A stretch of DNA of 64,000 bases. Origin: Pyxicephalus adspersus (lineage: Eukaryota; Chordata; Amphibia; Anura; Pyxicephalidae). Of this stretch, positions 48,797 through 60,368 are shown piece by piece. Location: NCBI RefSeq assembly GCF_032062135.1, contig NC_092860.1, positions 69,796,569 to 69,860,568 on the forward strand, written 5' to 3'. The notes beneath the pieces were generated by a model, which saw only the letters and a program-made list of their open reading frames with translations, ran no database searches and was not told where the DNA came from. Position numbers and translations under genes: made by a program. Within the stretch, counting starts at the first letter, position 1. Each line of letters starts with the position of its first letter.

Positions 48797-50810
48797 TTTT
48801 ATTCTTTATATTTTAGGCTACCACTTGTCATCTTTTTGTTGCCTTATGTCTCTGTATACTCTTCAGAACTACTGATCTTGGTATATTCCATGAATGATTA
48901 GGATTGGTATAATCAATGTCACTTATATGTGAAGGAATACAATTCTGCCTTTTTGTCACGTTATGTTGTTGATAAGTTTGCATTCACTGCTCCTTTTTTT
49001 TGTCTATGTTGTTTTCCCTTTTTTTACTTCAAAAAAACATAATTGTTAAAATAAATAAATAGAAACAGGAATGTGATGTTTTTTTTTTTTTTAATTCCTT
49101 AGTTTTTCCAGGCTGAAAACTTCTGAGACAGAAGAGAAATTTAAGGTCCATAGATAGTGTAAAAGGATTTTTTATGCAAGCAAGACTCCAAAAAAAAAAA
49201 AGAATGAAACATTTGGGTATCTTCCTTCCAGTCTCCAAGAAGAAAAAGGGAGATGAAAGTCAGGCAGTCACATAATGCAGAGTAAGATGAGGTAAAACAT
49301 GTAGAAAATAACTATTTGCCATGTACCGAAAAGTGATGGTAGGGAATTACACTCCATAAATTCCAGAATTAGGGTCATAGTAACTTACTTACCTGAGCAA
49401 CTTTTTGAAGTGATTATAGTAAATTAGTATGAATGCATGCAGATCAGTAACATGAGGTTCAGTCTACAAGACCTGTTCTCAGAGTCTTTAATCTTTTTTT
49501 CTCTCACATCATTCACCAAAACAACCCAGGTATTTGTCATACATGTGGTTCAGAACTGTTGTGCAAGTCTTTGGACTGATCAGTGCTTTCCTTAGCATAA
49601 TATCAGCCATGGCCATCAGGTCAGCTTGTAAATCCAACTGAAAGGGAGTAATCGATTCAATATCACCAGCAGGGAGCTGCTGTACTTTGCAGAGTCAGGA
49701 ACAGCATTTTGGAGCACATGCCATCATAGAAGAGCTTCAGATTAAGTTTAGGCTTGCTCCCTCAGAAAGAGTTGGGCATTGATCCCTCAGATCATGGGGA
49801 AGTGGCATATTTTTAGCTCCTGATAAAATTATATATTTAGAAAGACTGTTTGGCAGCCAAGTTTTTCAATGGCTCTTTTAGATCCTTTTGCCAGTGCTTT
49901 TTGTATATAATTATTTTAGCCTTCTGGGTCATTTTCTTTATCCAATGTAATCACCTTTATCTCGACAGGTGTTAGGATAGACTGCTAAAGATTATGTAGT
50001 ATTTTGTTTAGTGTAGCTTCATTTGATGTTGACAGTTTAGTTTAAAATATTTTTTGTATTTGCTCACTAATGAGAGTATTAAAGTGATCCCTTTTCTAAA
50101 ATCAAACTTTACATTCAATGGTCCCTGAAAAGAATACAGAAAACACATCTGTCCTGCTGCCCATGACACCAATCCCTGAATTAGTGTTTGTATACCTCAG
50201 GTTTAAGATTATTCAGAATCTAATACTGAGTATTTCTATTATGTAGAATTTGTGTATGTGAAATCCATTTTCTGTTTTCTTTGTTGCAGTTTGCCTTAAT
50301 TGACTGAATTATTAAAATCAATTCAGATTAATTTAAGTGAATATATCTTTTTTTTCCCAACATTACTTTAAAACTTTCCCTAGAATCTTTGTTAAAGGAC
50401 CTTACATATGTTTCCACTTTTTTTGGTGTCCTCACAGTTTGCTGTTGGGAATCAAAACTGAGTTTGTTGAATTAGAAAATCTGGAAAATCCATATTGTTT
50501 CCATTCTTGGTAGTGTGTTTGCTCCAGGTTCCTCCACGGTATAATTTTGTTATTCTTAACAAAATTATACTGCAGTCAAGGACGTTTTTAGCAGATTTTA
50601 GCACTTATTTCTATCATTTTTAGCAAACATGTATGTGGTGATTGTGTTCAAATTGTGTTTCTTATCCTTTTGTAAAGCACACTCATCTGAATGTGCCATT
50701 CATATAACTAAACTGCTGTGTGTGGAATTTTACACAATATATGGAATCCCAGGCAGACATTAACAGGCTATAGGTAATTTAGCAGCATTCAGTTTTGTTA
50801 GAATAAAACA

Positions 50811-51059
50811 ACATGGTGGCTCAGAGGTTAGCACACTGGCCTTTGCAGCGCACGGTCCCAGGTTCAACTCCCAGCCAGGACTGATAGTCTGCATGGAGTT
50901 TGTAGGGTCTCTCTGTGTTTGCATGAGTTTCCTCTGGGTACTCCGGCTCCCTCCCACATCCTAAAAACATGCAGTTAGGTTGATTGACTTCTCCCCAAAA
51001 GAATTTTCTTAGACTGTATTAAAGACATAGGACTATATTAGGGAAATTGGATTATGAGG
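50811..51059 (+). repeat. tRNA-derived SINE, best preserved head
   Basis: Box A TGGCTCAGAGG at 50817-50827 and box B GGTTCAACTCC at 50861-50871 fit the RNA polymerase III consensus and are 33 bp apart. Then follow TGCATGGAGTTTG, CTCTCTGTGTTTGCATG, GGTACTCCGGCTCCC and TCCCACATCC. The copy stops near 51059, before the (TAA)n tail, next to another repeat-like block. Confidence 0.8.
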
Positions 51060-51230
51060 ATTTTTTATTAAGTTTTAATTAAGCTTTTATTTCCAACCAA
51101 CATGTTAAACAGATAAGTTGCATTGATACAAAAGTACAGGACCACTTACAAAATTACAGTATAAGCATGCAAGGGAAACCATGCAATTAATATTAATTAA
51201 TAAATAAACACAATCTCACAGTAAAGGCAT
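51060..51230 (-). repeat. Possible LINE 3' end, antisense
   Basis: A T-rich start (TTTTTTATTAAG) followed by AAGCTTTTATTTCC and an A-rich stretch looks like an inverted LINE 3' end with poly(A). No coding homology was recognised to the right, so this is only suggestive. Confidence 0.3.
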
Positions 51231-52012
51231 CATAGATTCACACGTAGATTCGGGTAACAAACTTGTAAATGGGGCATCATAGTACAAAGGATATTCTATT
51301 TAAACAGGTTGGAAGCAACCATTTTTAAAGTTAGGGGACACTGGGCGGGGGCAGTGGGGTGGAGTGATCCCCTCCAGTCACAGGGGTCAACCCAGATACC
51401 TATTAGATAGGGCTGTCAACTTCCAGAGGTGATTGTGGATCGACGGGCACACATATTGCCTCTGCTAATGGGATTGGGGACTAGGCATTTTCTAGTGGAG
51501 AGGTCATTCAAAATCTGTACAAAGTGCATTGAAAGGTATATGTTGGGCAATTTTGTATACCTTGAATAATAATCTTTCTATTGTTTAAAAAAAGGACAAA
51601 GCTTTCTATAAATAATGGCAACCAGTGGATTATAGTGTTTCCTGCAGAAGAAAAATCATATCTGTAAGACAAGAAAGCAGTTGGGTGCTGCTTCATCTGC
51701 TGGCCCAAATCCTATCACTACTAGAAATGCACATCGCAGTTCTGCTGCATGGGTCTAGGCTGTATGACTGGAAGCCACACATTCTGCCATTATAGCTATT
51801 GTCAGTCTGCACTTTCCTGTGTAGTGCAGTCTATTCCTTGCTGACCATAAAAAGTCATGTATGGAACAGGCGTGGCCAGTGCCTCTTACCGTGCCTAGCA
51901 CCCCAATAGCACCCAATAACTTGGTGAGAATATATTTAGGTTATGCATTGCGGCACTTGTTTCTAGCAGGCGAAGCCATTCGAGGCATCTAAGGATTCCA
52001 CCTGAACATTAA

Positions 52013-52229
52013 GGCCTTGATGTATTAAAGCTCTCCAAGGCTGGAGAGACTACACTTTCACCAGTAAAGCTAGGTGATCAAGCAAACCTGGAATGGATTT
52101 CTTCAATGTACTTTGCTAGCAAATGCTTTGAATCCTGGCTCATATCCATCCCAGGTTTGTTGGATCACCCAGCTTCACTGGTGAAAGTGTATTCTCTCCA
52201 GCCTTGGAGAGCTTTAATAAATCAGGGCC
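52013..52229. mobile_element. 217-bp palindromic MITE
   Basis: The ends GGCCTTGATGTATTAAAGC and GCTTTAATAAATCAGGGCC are inverted copies, and the arms continue inward: CTCTCCAAGGCTGGAGAG against CTCTCCAGCCTTGGAGAG, ACTTTCACCAGT against ACTGGTGAAAGT, and CAAACCTGGAATGGAT against ATCCATCCCAGGTTTG. The whole element can fold into one long hairpin with a loop of about 40 bp. No open frame and no clear target duplication. Confidence 0.75.
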
Positions 52230-52719
52230 CAAACCTCTGCCTGCACTGGTTTCTAGAATTTTGTCTTGAACTTTTCTTCACTTCAGTCTACATTTGACCC
52301 TTCAGTGATTGGATCTTAACTTTAAATTTGAAAGGATCAGATAGTTATAATAATAAGAAAGTTGCTATGCATGGTAGGAGGCACTGCTAAGCATGGTATG
52401 AGGCACTGGCCACTTCTGTCACATAAATTACTTTTTTGGTCAGCCAGTATACTAAAAACAGTTATGATGATTATCTAGCTGACAGAGCTCAGATGTAGGG
52501 GAATCCAAGCAAACAAATATATAAAACATATACAATCATTAGAAAAAGAATGTACACTTTTTCAATTCCTACTCCTAAGTCTTGTCCAAAATAGAGAAGC
52601 CATGTGTGGAAACACTAATAAACCCATGATGAAATATTCTGTACTAATGATTTTATCTGACCCTCTTATGGAGAAATTTTTGCCATATCCCAATCTTTGG
52701 CCCAACAGTTTTGCAGCCT

Positions 52720-53510
52720 TGCTTCAGTTCAGTAACGTTTTGCAGGCATTCCTTAATGCACAGTTCTGTTAAAGTCCTGATAAAGCATTTTAATTGGGGA
52801 TTTTTTTGCTATTCTGTTCTATATTTGCTGGTGTACTTGGGATCATTGACACACAACCCAATATTGGCCAAGCTTTAGCTGATACACAGATGACAACACT
52901 TTCACTCTTATACTTTGGTATACAGGGGAGTTTGTGGCTGATCTATAATTGTGCTGATATGCTGTTTGGTTTCTTACATTGTTTCAGAATTCTTGTGTCT
53001 TGTTCATATACAGTTGTGCAAACTTGTGCCACAATGCTATCTTCTTTTTAGAGAGGAGGCTTTTTTTCCTGGCAAGCCTTCCATACAAGCCATTCCTAAT
53101 AAATATTTTTTCTAATTGGACTGCCACAAGCTTTACCATTTAACATTCCAATTTTATACATGTAGAGTCTGGGATGTAGCTTTTGGAGTTTTGCAATCTC
53201 TGAGTTTTGCACAATCTAATCATGGATTGAATTTGCTGGCTCATCCACTTCTTGGAAGGTTGGTAGCTATCTTGAACATTTTCTACCTTCTTTAAGATCA
53301 TTGCTAATGTCTTTACTCATTGGCATTGTGTTAATACACAGATCAGTTAACCCTCAAAACTTCTGCTTTTATAGAGGTGATCACATTTGCTGATGATCAA
53401 TTAATCTAATTCATTGGATCAGCAGCATCAGGCTGCTGTTGACCCGTTTAATGAAAGGAAATGGTAAGGGTGTACTTATTTTTCACCTAACATTTTTCAC
53501 TTGACATTTG
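52720..53510 (+). repeat. Old DNA-transposon-like block, copy 2
   Basis: Matches the block at 25.26-25.86 kb in order: CCAAGCTTTAGCTG, ACTTTGGTATACA, TTGTGTTAATACA, TTTGCTGATGATCAATTAA and AAGGGTGTACTTA. It is longer than copy 1 because of an extra middle part (about 52.93-53.32 kb). No intact transposase frame was seen. Confidence 0.5.
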
Positions 53511-53605
53511 ACATAGCCTTTGTTAAATAATGGCATTGTGTAGTATATGTATGGTGGTTGAAAGTTTGGGAACCCTTTAAAATAATTTTAGGTCACATTC
53601 AAATA

Positions 53606-53775
53606 ATGTAAGCTCTTCAGGATCAGTCTCCTCTTCTCCTCCCGTGTCACTGTCTGTATCTGTCATTTGCAAGCCCTATTATAGTACCGCAATGTGTAAT
53701 ATGTTGGAGCTATTTAAATCCTGATTATTATTATTATTATTAATAATAATATTAATAATAATAATAATAATATAT
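53606..53775 (+). repeat. SINE tail fragment with (TTA)/(AAT)n tract
   Basis: ATGTAAGCTCTTCAGG, CTCCTCCCGTGTCACTGTC, GTGTAATATGTTGGAGC and TATTTAAATCCTGATT are the SINE tail blocks, ending in a (TTA)n run that switches to (AAT)n, itself an inverted repeat. Confidence 0.7.
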
Positions 53776-55454
53776 AGAAAACCTACTCAAACTTTTAAGC
53801 ACTACTGGGTATATATGTAGAACTATATACAACAATTGTATTCTCGTCATCAATAAGCAATAGTAAAAATATAAATACAAAAATAAAATGAAATTGTTAA
53901 ACCCTAATTTAAAAATATTTGGAAATTGAGAAATTAATTGAAATTGAAATTGAATTGGAATTGAAAATTAAAACACAAAAATGCAGGAAAATGTCAGTGC
54001 AAATGAGGAGAAACGTGGATGTAGGGGAATGGCTCTTAAACCAGAAGGTATTTTTACTAATCTGTCTTAAGTAGGTTATGATGAACATATATATCATGTT
54101 CTTTAGTTTAAAAATGAGTTAGACAAGGTATAGTAGTTGGGACAATAACTCCTGCTCCTGCAAACGAGTTGGATTTCTGTGATTCTCATAGACCTGGCAC
54201 CAGCTGCTTTCAGATGCTTCACTGCACCTATAGCTGTCTTTGCCACAAGGCCCACTGCTTCCCAGTTTCTTGCCCTAATATTATGACTGCTAAAGTCCAG
54301 GTGGACAAAGAAGAATGTCAAAATCCATCATCCCTACTGGGAATATGTTCTTATTCAGTAGAGATTTTTTTTTACCTTTAGTTAAAAGTGGATCAGTACC
54401 TGTCACTGAGGGATTTTGGCATTGACCATCCTTTTCCAATGTCTAGTCATTAGCTAGGCATTTCTTAGTATATATTTTTGTTTTACTTATCACATCCCCA
54501 CTCATGCTGTGGGACCTTAGCTTAGTTGTTTCTGTGCTATTTAGGCCCGAACCATTCACCCCTTCAACCACTGCTGACCTTATCACAGAAAGTGGCCATT
54601 TCTTTGACATATGTGGTTTAAGAAGAAGTATTTTATCTTGTACACCTCCTTTTCTTTTTTTCTCAAAGATAATCCAGTCAAGAAAACTTGACTTATGCTA
54701 GTCTCTGCTGCTTTGCAAGGAGGTTGCTCTACATATGTTAGGGTAAGCCATTATAGTGTACCTACTGTAAATGTGACTCTTCCTGCTATCAAGAAAATGC
54801 ATGTTGTGTTACACTTGCATGGCCCATTTTTGTTTGTTATCATAAATAGGCCACATAAGGGTCATTCAATATTATGAGCCTATGCTCTTGTTTTCAGCAA
54901 TTTAAGAAGAAAGGCTAGGATAATATTTTGTTTGAACATATTAGGAGCTAATAAAAAAATTCCAAGCTTTTACATGAAAATATGGTCAGATAGCAAGCCT
55001 AGGTATGGGGTTTAAAGATTGTTTACAGAAGTCTCAACAGATTTCTAAAACTTTTAAAGACTAAAGACAGAATCTATTTGTGTGTGGTAATATCTAATAA
55101 TGTTAATTGTGTTTAAGCAATACCCTAAAATGAACTCTATATATAAAAAACAAGTTACAAGTCATCCTGAGCAGTGAAGTGCTGTTACTTTACTAACATG
55201 GCCTTCTTTCTCATAAACACAGTACAGTACAAGCATTTTAATAACTGGAAAAAGAAAAAACTATTTTAACCACTCTTACATCTGATTATTAGCAAATGCA
55301 CATCTGTATTCATAGATATTTTTTAAAAAACAATTAGGAGATTTATATCTATGCATATGTGAATTATATGTCCCTGGGTTTAATTATATCAACGGTCTTT
55401 AATGCACATACACCAACCACTTAGATCAAGAATTCCTCTCTTTTGAATTGACAG

Positions 55455-55572
55455 GAAATGATTATAGCTGGACTTCAGCCTGAAACCTCTTATTCAATCA
55501 CTGTTGCTGCATATACTATGAAAGGAGACGGTGCACGCTGCAAACCAAAGGTTGTCACTACTAAGAGTGCTG
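55455..55572 (+). CDS. ptprs: ptprs exon: last part of fibronectin domain 5
   Basis: This 118-bp exon starts in phase 0 after TTGACAG and ends in phase 1 before GTGAGT. It encodes [55 protein letters not shown] is the typical last strands of LAR-family FN5. One residue stands out: GDGARCKPK carries Cys (codon 29, TGC at 55539-55541) where sigma, delta and LAR of mammals have Ser. The phase-1 end should join the FN6 exon or, in short isoforms, be absent with FN4-FN7. No next exon was found before 64000. Confidence 0.95.
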
Positions 55573-56389
55573 GTGAGTACATACCAATGAGTCCAAAGTT
55601 TAACAGGTAGTGAGCTGTCACTCTAGTATTTACGCAATGTGCTATGTGAAGCATGGTGACCATGCACAATGAGGATTTTTATGCAAATAATTTTGAGAAA
55701 TAAAGTCACAACATTGTGGGCACAAAAACACTAAGTCTAATACATTTAAAACTTAAAATGGGTATAGAGATGGTTAGAAAATGATTTCTGTTACTTTTTA
55801 ACAAAAATAATAGGAATAGATAAGTATTGTCCATACATACAATTGGCTGATGAATTCAATACATACATCCAATGAGTTCTGATGAACTAAAAAAATAAAG
55901 GCATCTGACGTTATCCTAACCACAAATGATTGAAAACTATGGTCTTAAATTGTAGAAATGTTTTATATGAACTGATGCCTTTCTACATTTGCATATACAG
56001 AGGTATAAATGTATGTGTTCGTAGGTTAAAAAAAAATGTATGCCCCATTTTTTAAAACTATTGTTGGCATCATGTGACTAGGTAGCCAGCATGTGTGTAC
56101 CTCTTCTTGTTGGTTTATTGCGTTGCAAAAATTTGAAGGATTACAGAATTTGAGTTCCATGCATGTGTCATATGGTTTGAAAATATCAGTACAGGAAGTA
56201 ATCCAATCCCTTAGTGATAGATTTATATGTTACTGAAGTAATTGCTGAGCCCGGTAGATTAACAAAGAAGGAAAAAAGTGTAGCGGCTCTTTATGGCAAC
56301 CATATTTTTGTAAAAACTAGTAAAATCCTTTATTTAGCTTAATTAGGATAAAACAAAATTACAAAAGTACATTTACTTATAAAGAAAAG

Positions 56390-56572
56390 GGTGTGATTCT
56401 GACAAATTTAAACAAAATTATCTTGACAATTGTATTTAGGGTAGATGTTTTTATTATTAATTTTGATCCTATGTTTAGTAGGTCTAAACTTAAGATCGAA
56501 ATTATTAATGAAAACATCTACCCTAAATATAATTATTAAGATAATTTTGTTTAAAATTGTCAGAATCTAACC
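56390..56572. mobile_element. 183-bp palindromic MITE
   Basis: The two halves are inverted copies over about 75 bp. GATTCTGACAAATTTAAAC pairs with the complement of GTTTAAAATTGTCAGAATC, and TTTAGGGTAGATGTTTT pairs with AAAACATCTACCCTAAA. About 35 bp remain as the loop. Strongly AT-rich. No coding frame. A one-piece hairpin of this type is usual for MITEs. Confidence 0.75.
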
Positions 56573-58905
56573 ATTTCAATACATTTACAACACAAGAAAC
56601 TGTTGGTAAAGCTTATTTAGAAATGTTGTATTAATACATCTATAGCAAAGCCATTATAAAACTTACATCTGTTTTTTTAGATAGTTTTGGGGATACCCAA
56701 GAAATAAAGTGAACTAGGTCTGCTATTACATTTCGTCTGGCCATCTTTCCTTTTGAGGAGCTTGCAAAAACCGAAATCCTTTCTGTTAGAATCTCATTCT
56801 AGAAATTTTAGTTCCAATTTGCTTATGTGTCCAGTATTCATTGGGAGCTTTGAAATTTGAATCCTTTTGTATGCTGCCACTCCAAGAGGTTTAAATTTTA
56901 TTCAAAGGAAAAGCGACTAACTTTGTAGTGGTTTTTAACCTATGTATGTTTAGGAACTACTTTAGCTTAGTATCCTTAAGAGGCAGGAGACCCTTTTCAG
57001 TGCTGCTGTGTGGTGTGTGACTATTATTTTATATTATTCTTCAGTTGGTAAAATGCTGGTAGTTAAGGCCACATTATCAAGTCTTTAGTTGTGTCCCCAG
57101 CAGCTAGTTGCAGTGTCTTCCAAAATTATAAACCATCTGGTACTTCACTGAGATGGGCCTGCACTCTGCTTGTCATTGCAAAGGTCATTTGTGGACTAAG
57201 TTGTTTTTTTTTTTTTTTACTTTTGTCTTCTTCACTGTATGATCTTCACTGGGTCTGGGGAAACCCTGTAACTGCTACCTATGTGATTGCATGTTGCACT
57301 TACTTTAGACTTTAGTCTATATTGCTGCTAGCTGCTTTACAGAAATTGTGTGGTCGTTAAAAAAGTATGATGTTCTGACATTTTTGCTGGACTTTTTCAT
57401 TGCATCTTTGTATAATATTTTAAACCTATATTGAATATAATTCTATTGTCACTTCTCCCAACAATTCTGCTTGCACTCTTAACAGACTTAGATTTATTCA
57501 TTTTGTGATGTTACAAATTCTCTTTTGACCTGCCTGTTTGTTTCCACTTCAAAGCTGCCTTTGGTGGTTTCAGGCATACCTGTGGCTACCACAGATCATG
57601 GAAAAATTTGCCTTGGGTATTCAAGACCAACCAGGGTCAGGGAGCTGCAAAAAACATCCCTGTACCTCCTAATGTAGTCATGTTAGGTTTCTGACTTCTA
57701 ACATATGGGTCACCATGTTTGGTGTGTCATCTATTATTCAGGGTTTTACAGTGGACTGTCCTCATGCTAACTGCAAGGTAAAAGAAGACCATAATGAGCC
57801 TCATCTATTCTTTCATTCAGGCATTTAGGCTGGTAAGCAAAGCTTTTCTGCTGCAATACTGTAGTCACAAACAATCCACTAAGCTTTTCCTAAATCATTC
57901 CCATTTTACGGAGTTATTTAACAAAGAATGAAAGCCTTGGTTTCCTGATTGAAATCAATAATGGGCTGGTCCAGATTTCTATGTAAGGAAATGACTTCTA
58001 AAATCACTGTTGCATGTAACTCATTTGGTAAATCAATTCACTCAGATTGTGAGTACTCTGAAGTGATGGATGGGCAGCTAGGTATTCAAAAGTTTTCAAC
58101 TCAGAAACCTTTCTTGGGGAACAGACTGTTCAGAAATCATTGGGGATGTCACTGTAAGCCCAAGCACATTTGCCTTTCAACACTCCATTCTTGTCCTTCC
58201 AAATTATTAGTAACATTTGAAGCAGGCTTCTTGGCGGGCTCCTAGCAGCCTTGGAGTGCACAAAATCCTAAACTACTGACAAAACTAATCACAATATTTG
58301 TATTTAAAGGTAAGGGATAATTGTTGTCTAAACTTTCGGCTGCAACACATCCCTAATATATACATTATTTACATGGAGTACTAAAGGTAGTTTTGGACTT
58401 CTTCTGTCAGGTGGTTTGTTCTAATTTCTTTATTTTGTTCCAAAAAGTCACTGTCTTCACATGCCAATCAGGAATACCGATTCAATGAGAGATCACTTCA
58501 GTACCTCTCCAGGAAAGGTTTAGACGTTTTGATTTGGGATGCTTACTTTTACACCCCTACTTTTCCTGACCATCACTTTCTTTGCTTTGTTAAATGAGTT
58601 GTCAGTTTATGCACTACCTTTTTGGCTGACATATACACCAAGGTCTAGGCTCTGGTTTTGGCTCTGTTTTTAATCAGGGGGGTTTCTTTAAATGGCATGT
58701 TACTTTTCTTTTACGCAGTGAATGCCAGACCTCCACTTGATATACTTTTTTTTCTGTTGCAATTTTTTATTTATTGCAATGTCCAAAAAACTGGAGAGGC
58801 ACTAAATACAGCCCATTTTCCTGGCTTTCTAACATCCATCACTTAACTGCCTTCTAAATTTGCTTTCTTGTCCTTCACAGGGATAAAGTGGTACTCAGTC
58901 TATGA

Positions 58906-59099
58906 CAGGGGTCCCCAACAGGTGGATCGTGATCTACCGGTAGTTCCCAAAGGCGATGCAAGTAGATCACGGAGCCCTGACTTTCAAAATAAACTCTACC
59001 CCGCACAGGAGTTAAGTCCAAGTTTTTATTGTTGGCAGATCATTTTGACTTGGTCATTTTAAAAGTGGCTCTGAAGCCAAAAAAATGTGGGCACCCCTG
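58906..59099. mobile_element. 194-bp hAT-like MITE
   Basis: The ends CAGGGGTCCCCAAC and GTGGGCACCCCTG are imperfect terminal inverted repeats of the CAGGGGT...ACCCCTG type known from hAT (Charlie-like) elements. The flanks GTCTATGA (58898-58905) and GTCATTGA (59100-59107) would be an 8-bp target duplication, as hAT elements make, now with two mismatches. No transposase frame. Confidence 0.75.
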
Positions 59100-60079
59100 G
59101 TCATTGACCTTCCTGTTTTACTCACGGGTATAACCTTTCATATTAAAACTTGCATAATGAAGACATTACTTCTAGTTCTTGGGTTGCAATTACTCTTATA
59201 AATTTTGTAAAGTTTTTTTTTTTGTTATAAAATCCTTTTCTCAAGTAGTTTTTCGTAGGATACAGCTTTACTCCCCTATTTAGGTACGGTTTTTATGTTG
59301 GCCTGTTGTGTTTCTGTTGTTTTGAGAAGGTTTCCCTGTTGTTTACTGCTGGTTGCAGTGCATGTCTGGTTGCATTGTCACTAGGAGCCTGCCTCTTTTT
59401 GCCTTGAAATCTTTCTGCAGGTAGGAGTATACTAACAGATAGAAAATATTCTACCTGGCTGCTGCATGTATTCCATTTTTCAGCAAAAGTAGAATACTTG
59501 CTTTCATGACACACTGTGATTCCTCCCAAAGTCTTTTATGAATATGTCTTTTATGTCACTATGAATGTACAAAAGGACAAGGAAACAACAACATATGGTG
59601 AAGGTAACAAGTATTTAACATGTGCTGCATCTGGGAACAGGAAAGTAGTTGTGAATCTACACTCAGGGAATCAAACAGGTCATTTCCAGGGTCATTTTAA
59701 GGTATATATTAGCTGTCTTTAAAGTTATGCTTTCTTTCTTCAACAAAAAATAAATAAATACATAAAATTGTGGTTCCCTATCAATCACAAAATTATGTAT
59801 CACATAAAAAAAGAAGTTGAACTAGCTTGTGTATATTTAGAAACCTGGACTCTTGAAAGGGTGGGCTATGAGCAGCACTGATAGGGATAAGGGGATGCCA
59901 TAACTCTACAAGTGGATCAGTGGTGAGAATACTGCTGTCTGTAGGATAAGTCTCTGTAAATAGGTAAGGTTAAGTAAAGTAAAGATTAACCTAAACTTAA
60001 AAGAATATCTAGGATTTAGAAACCATACTTTAAGTATAAGGCGCCTGGTCCAGGTCATAGAATTTTATCACTAGTGTTT

Positions 60080-60368
60080 GTATTAATATTATTAGCTAGT
60101 ATTTATGTAGCGCCAACATTTTACAAAGTCCAAAGTCATGTCACTAGCTGTCCCTTACAGCTTACAATATAATGTCCTTACCATAGTCATATCAAATTTT
60201 TTGGGGAAGCCAATTAATCTAACTGTATGTTTTGGGAATGTGGGAGGTAACCGGAGTACTTGGAAGAAAGCCACACAAACACAGAGATGCAAACTCTGCA
60301 TATAGCACCCTGGCGAGATTTGAACCTGGCAAAGGCCAGAGTGCTAACCTCTAAGCCACCATGCTGCC
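60080..60368 (-). repeat. tRNA-derived SINE, inverted, near full length
   Basis: On the minus strand: box A TGGCTTAGAGG (60349-60359), box B GGTTCAAATC (60316-60325), then the GAGTTTGCATCTCTGTGTTTG and GGAGTTACC-type blocks and the tail blocks ending in ATATTAATA. It is near complete and the opposite way round to the copies at 7.3 and 50.8 kb. Confidence 0.75.

Larger units (their letters stand above)
46180..49064 (+). mobile_element. L1-type LINE fragment, sense strand, decayed
   Basis: Frames match ORF2 pieces. RNQTANT and IIAGIFGDYYT near 46335-46430 parallel RNQTATL and IARIFGDYY of the L1 at 8.7 kb. LSKLHRLLDKYGTLCCYKI near 46990-47045 belongs to the reverse transcriptase. VLERLQAAILDFIWENN is near 47198-47250. 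The ORF2 tail at 48270-48535 has SWGCRSEVGTLYHIFW and VVSHLLGLPI. It ends with AAAATAAATAAATAG near 49064. The copy is heavily decayed, lacks ORF1 and the endonuclease, and is split by hairpin-chain MITE copy 4 and an AT microsatellite. Confidence 0.75.
35080..55454 (+). other. ptprs: Very long ptprs intron within FN5
   Basis: A 20.4-kb phase-0 intron and the largest complete intron in the window. It holds hairpin-chain MITE copies 3 and 4, an antisense L1 with CR1 and MITE insertions (36.8-41.95 kb), a Tc1-like relic (43.4-44.4 kb), AT microsatellites (44.39 and 48.74 kb), a sense L1 (46.2-49.06 kb), SINE copies (50.8 and 53.6 kb), a palindromic element (52.0 kb) and an old DNA-transposon block (52.7-53.5 kb). 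A short block near 45.82-45.90 kb may be an old repeat. I saw nothing nameable in 36.04-36.79, 41.95-43.37, 44.43-45.8, 49.07-50.8, 51.3-52.0 and 53.78-55.45 kb. Confidence 0.8.

Noticed and set aside
50817..50871. tRNA gene from the box A and box B motifs
   Set aside because: There is no acceptor stem or cloverleaf. The same unit is repeated with a SINE tail elsewhere in the window.
57091..57315. Open frame in the last intron as a possible FN6 exon
   Set aside because: It has no FN motifs (no core Trp in an FN context, no L-P-T-Y turn) and no phase-1 splice borders.
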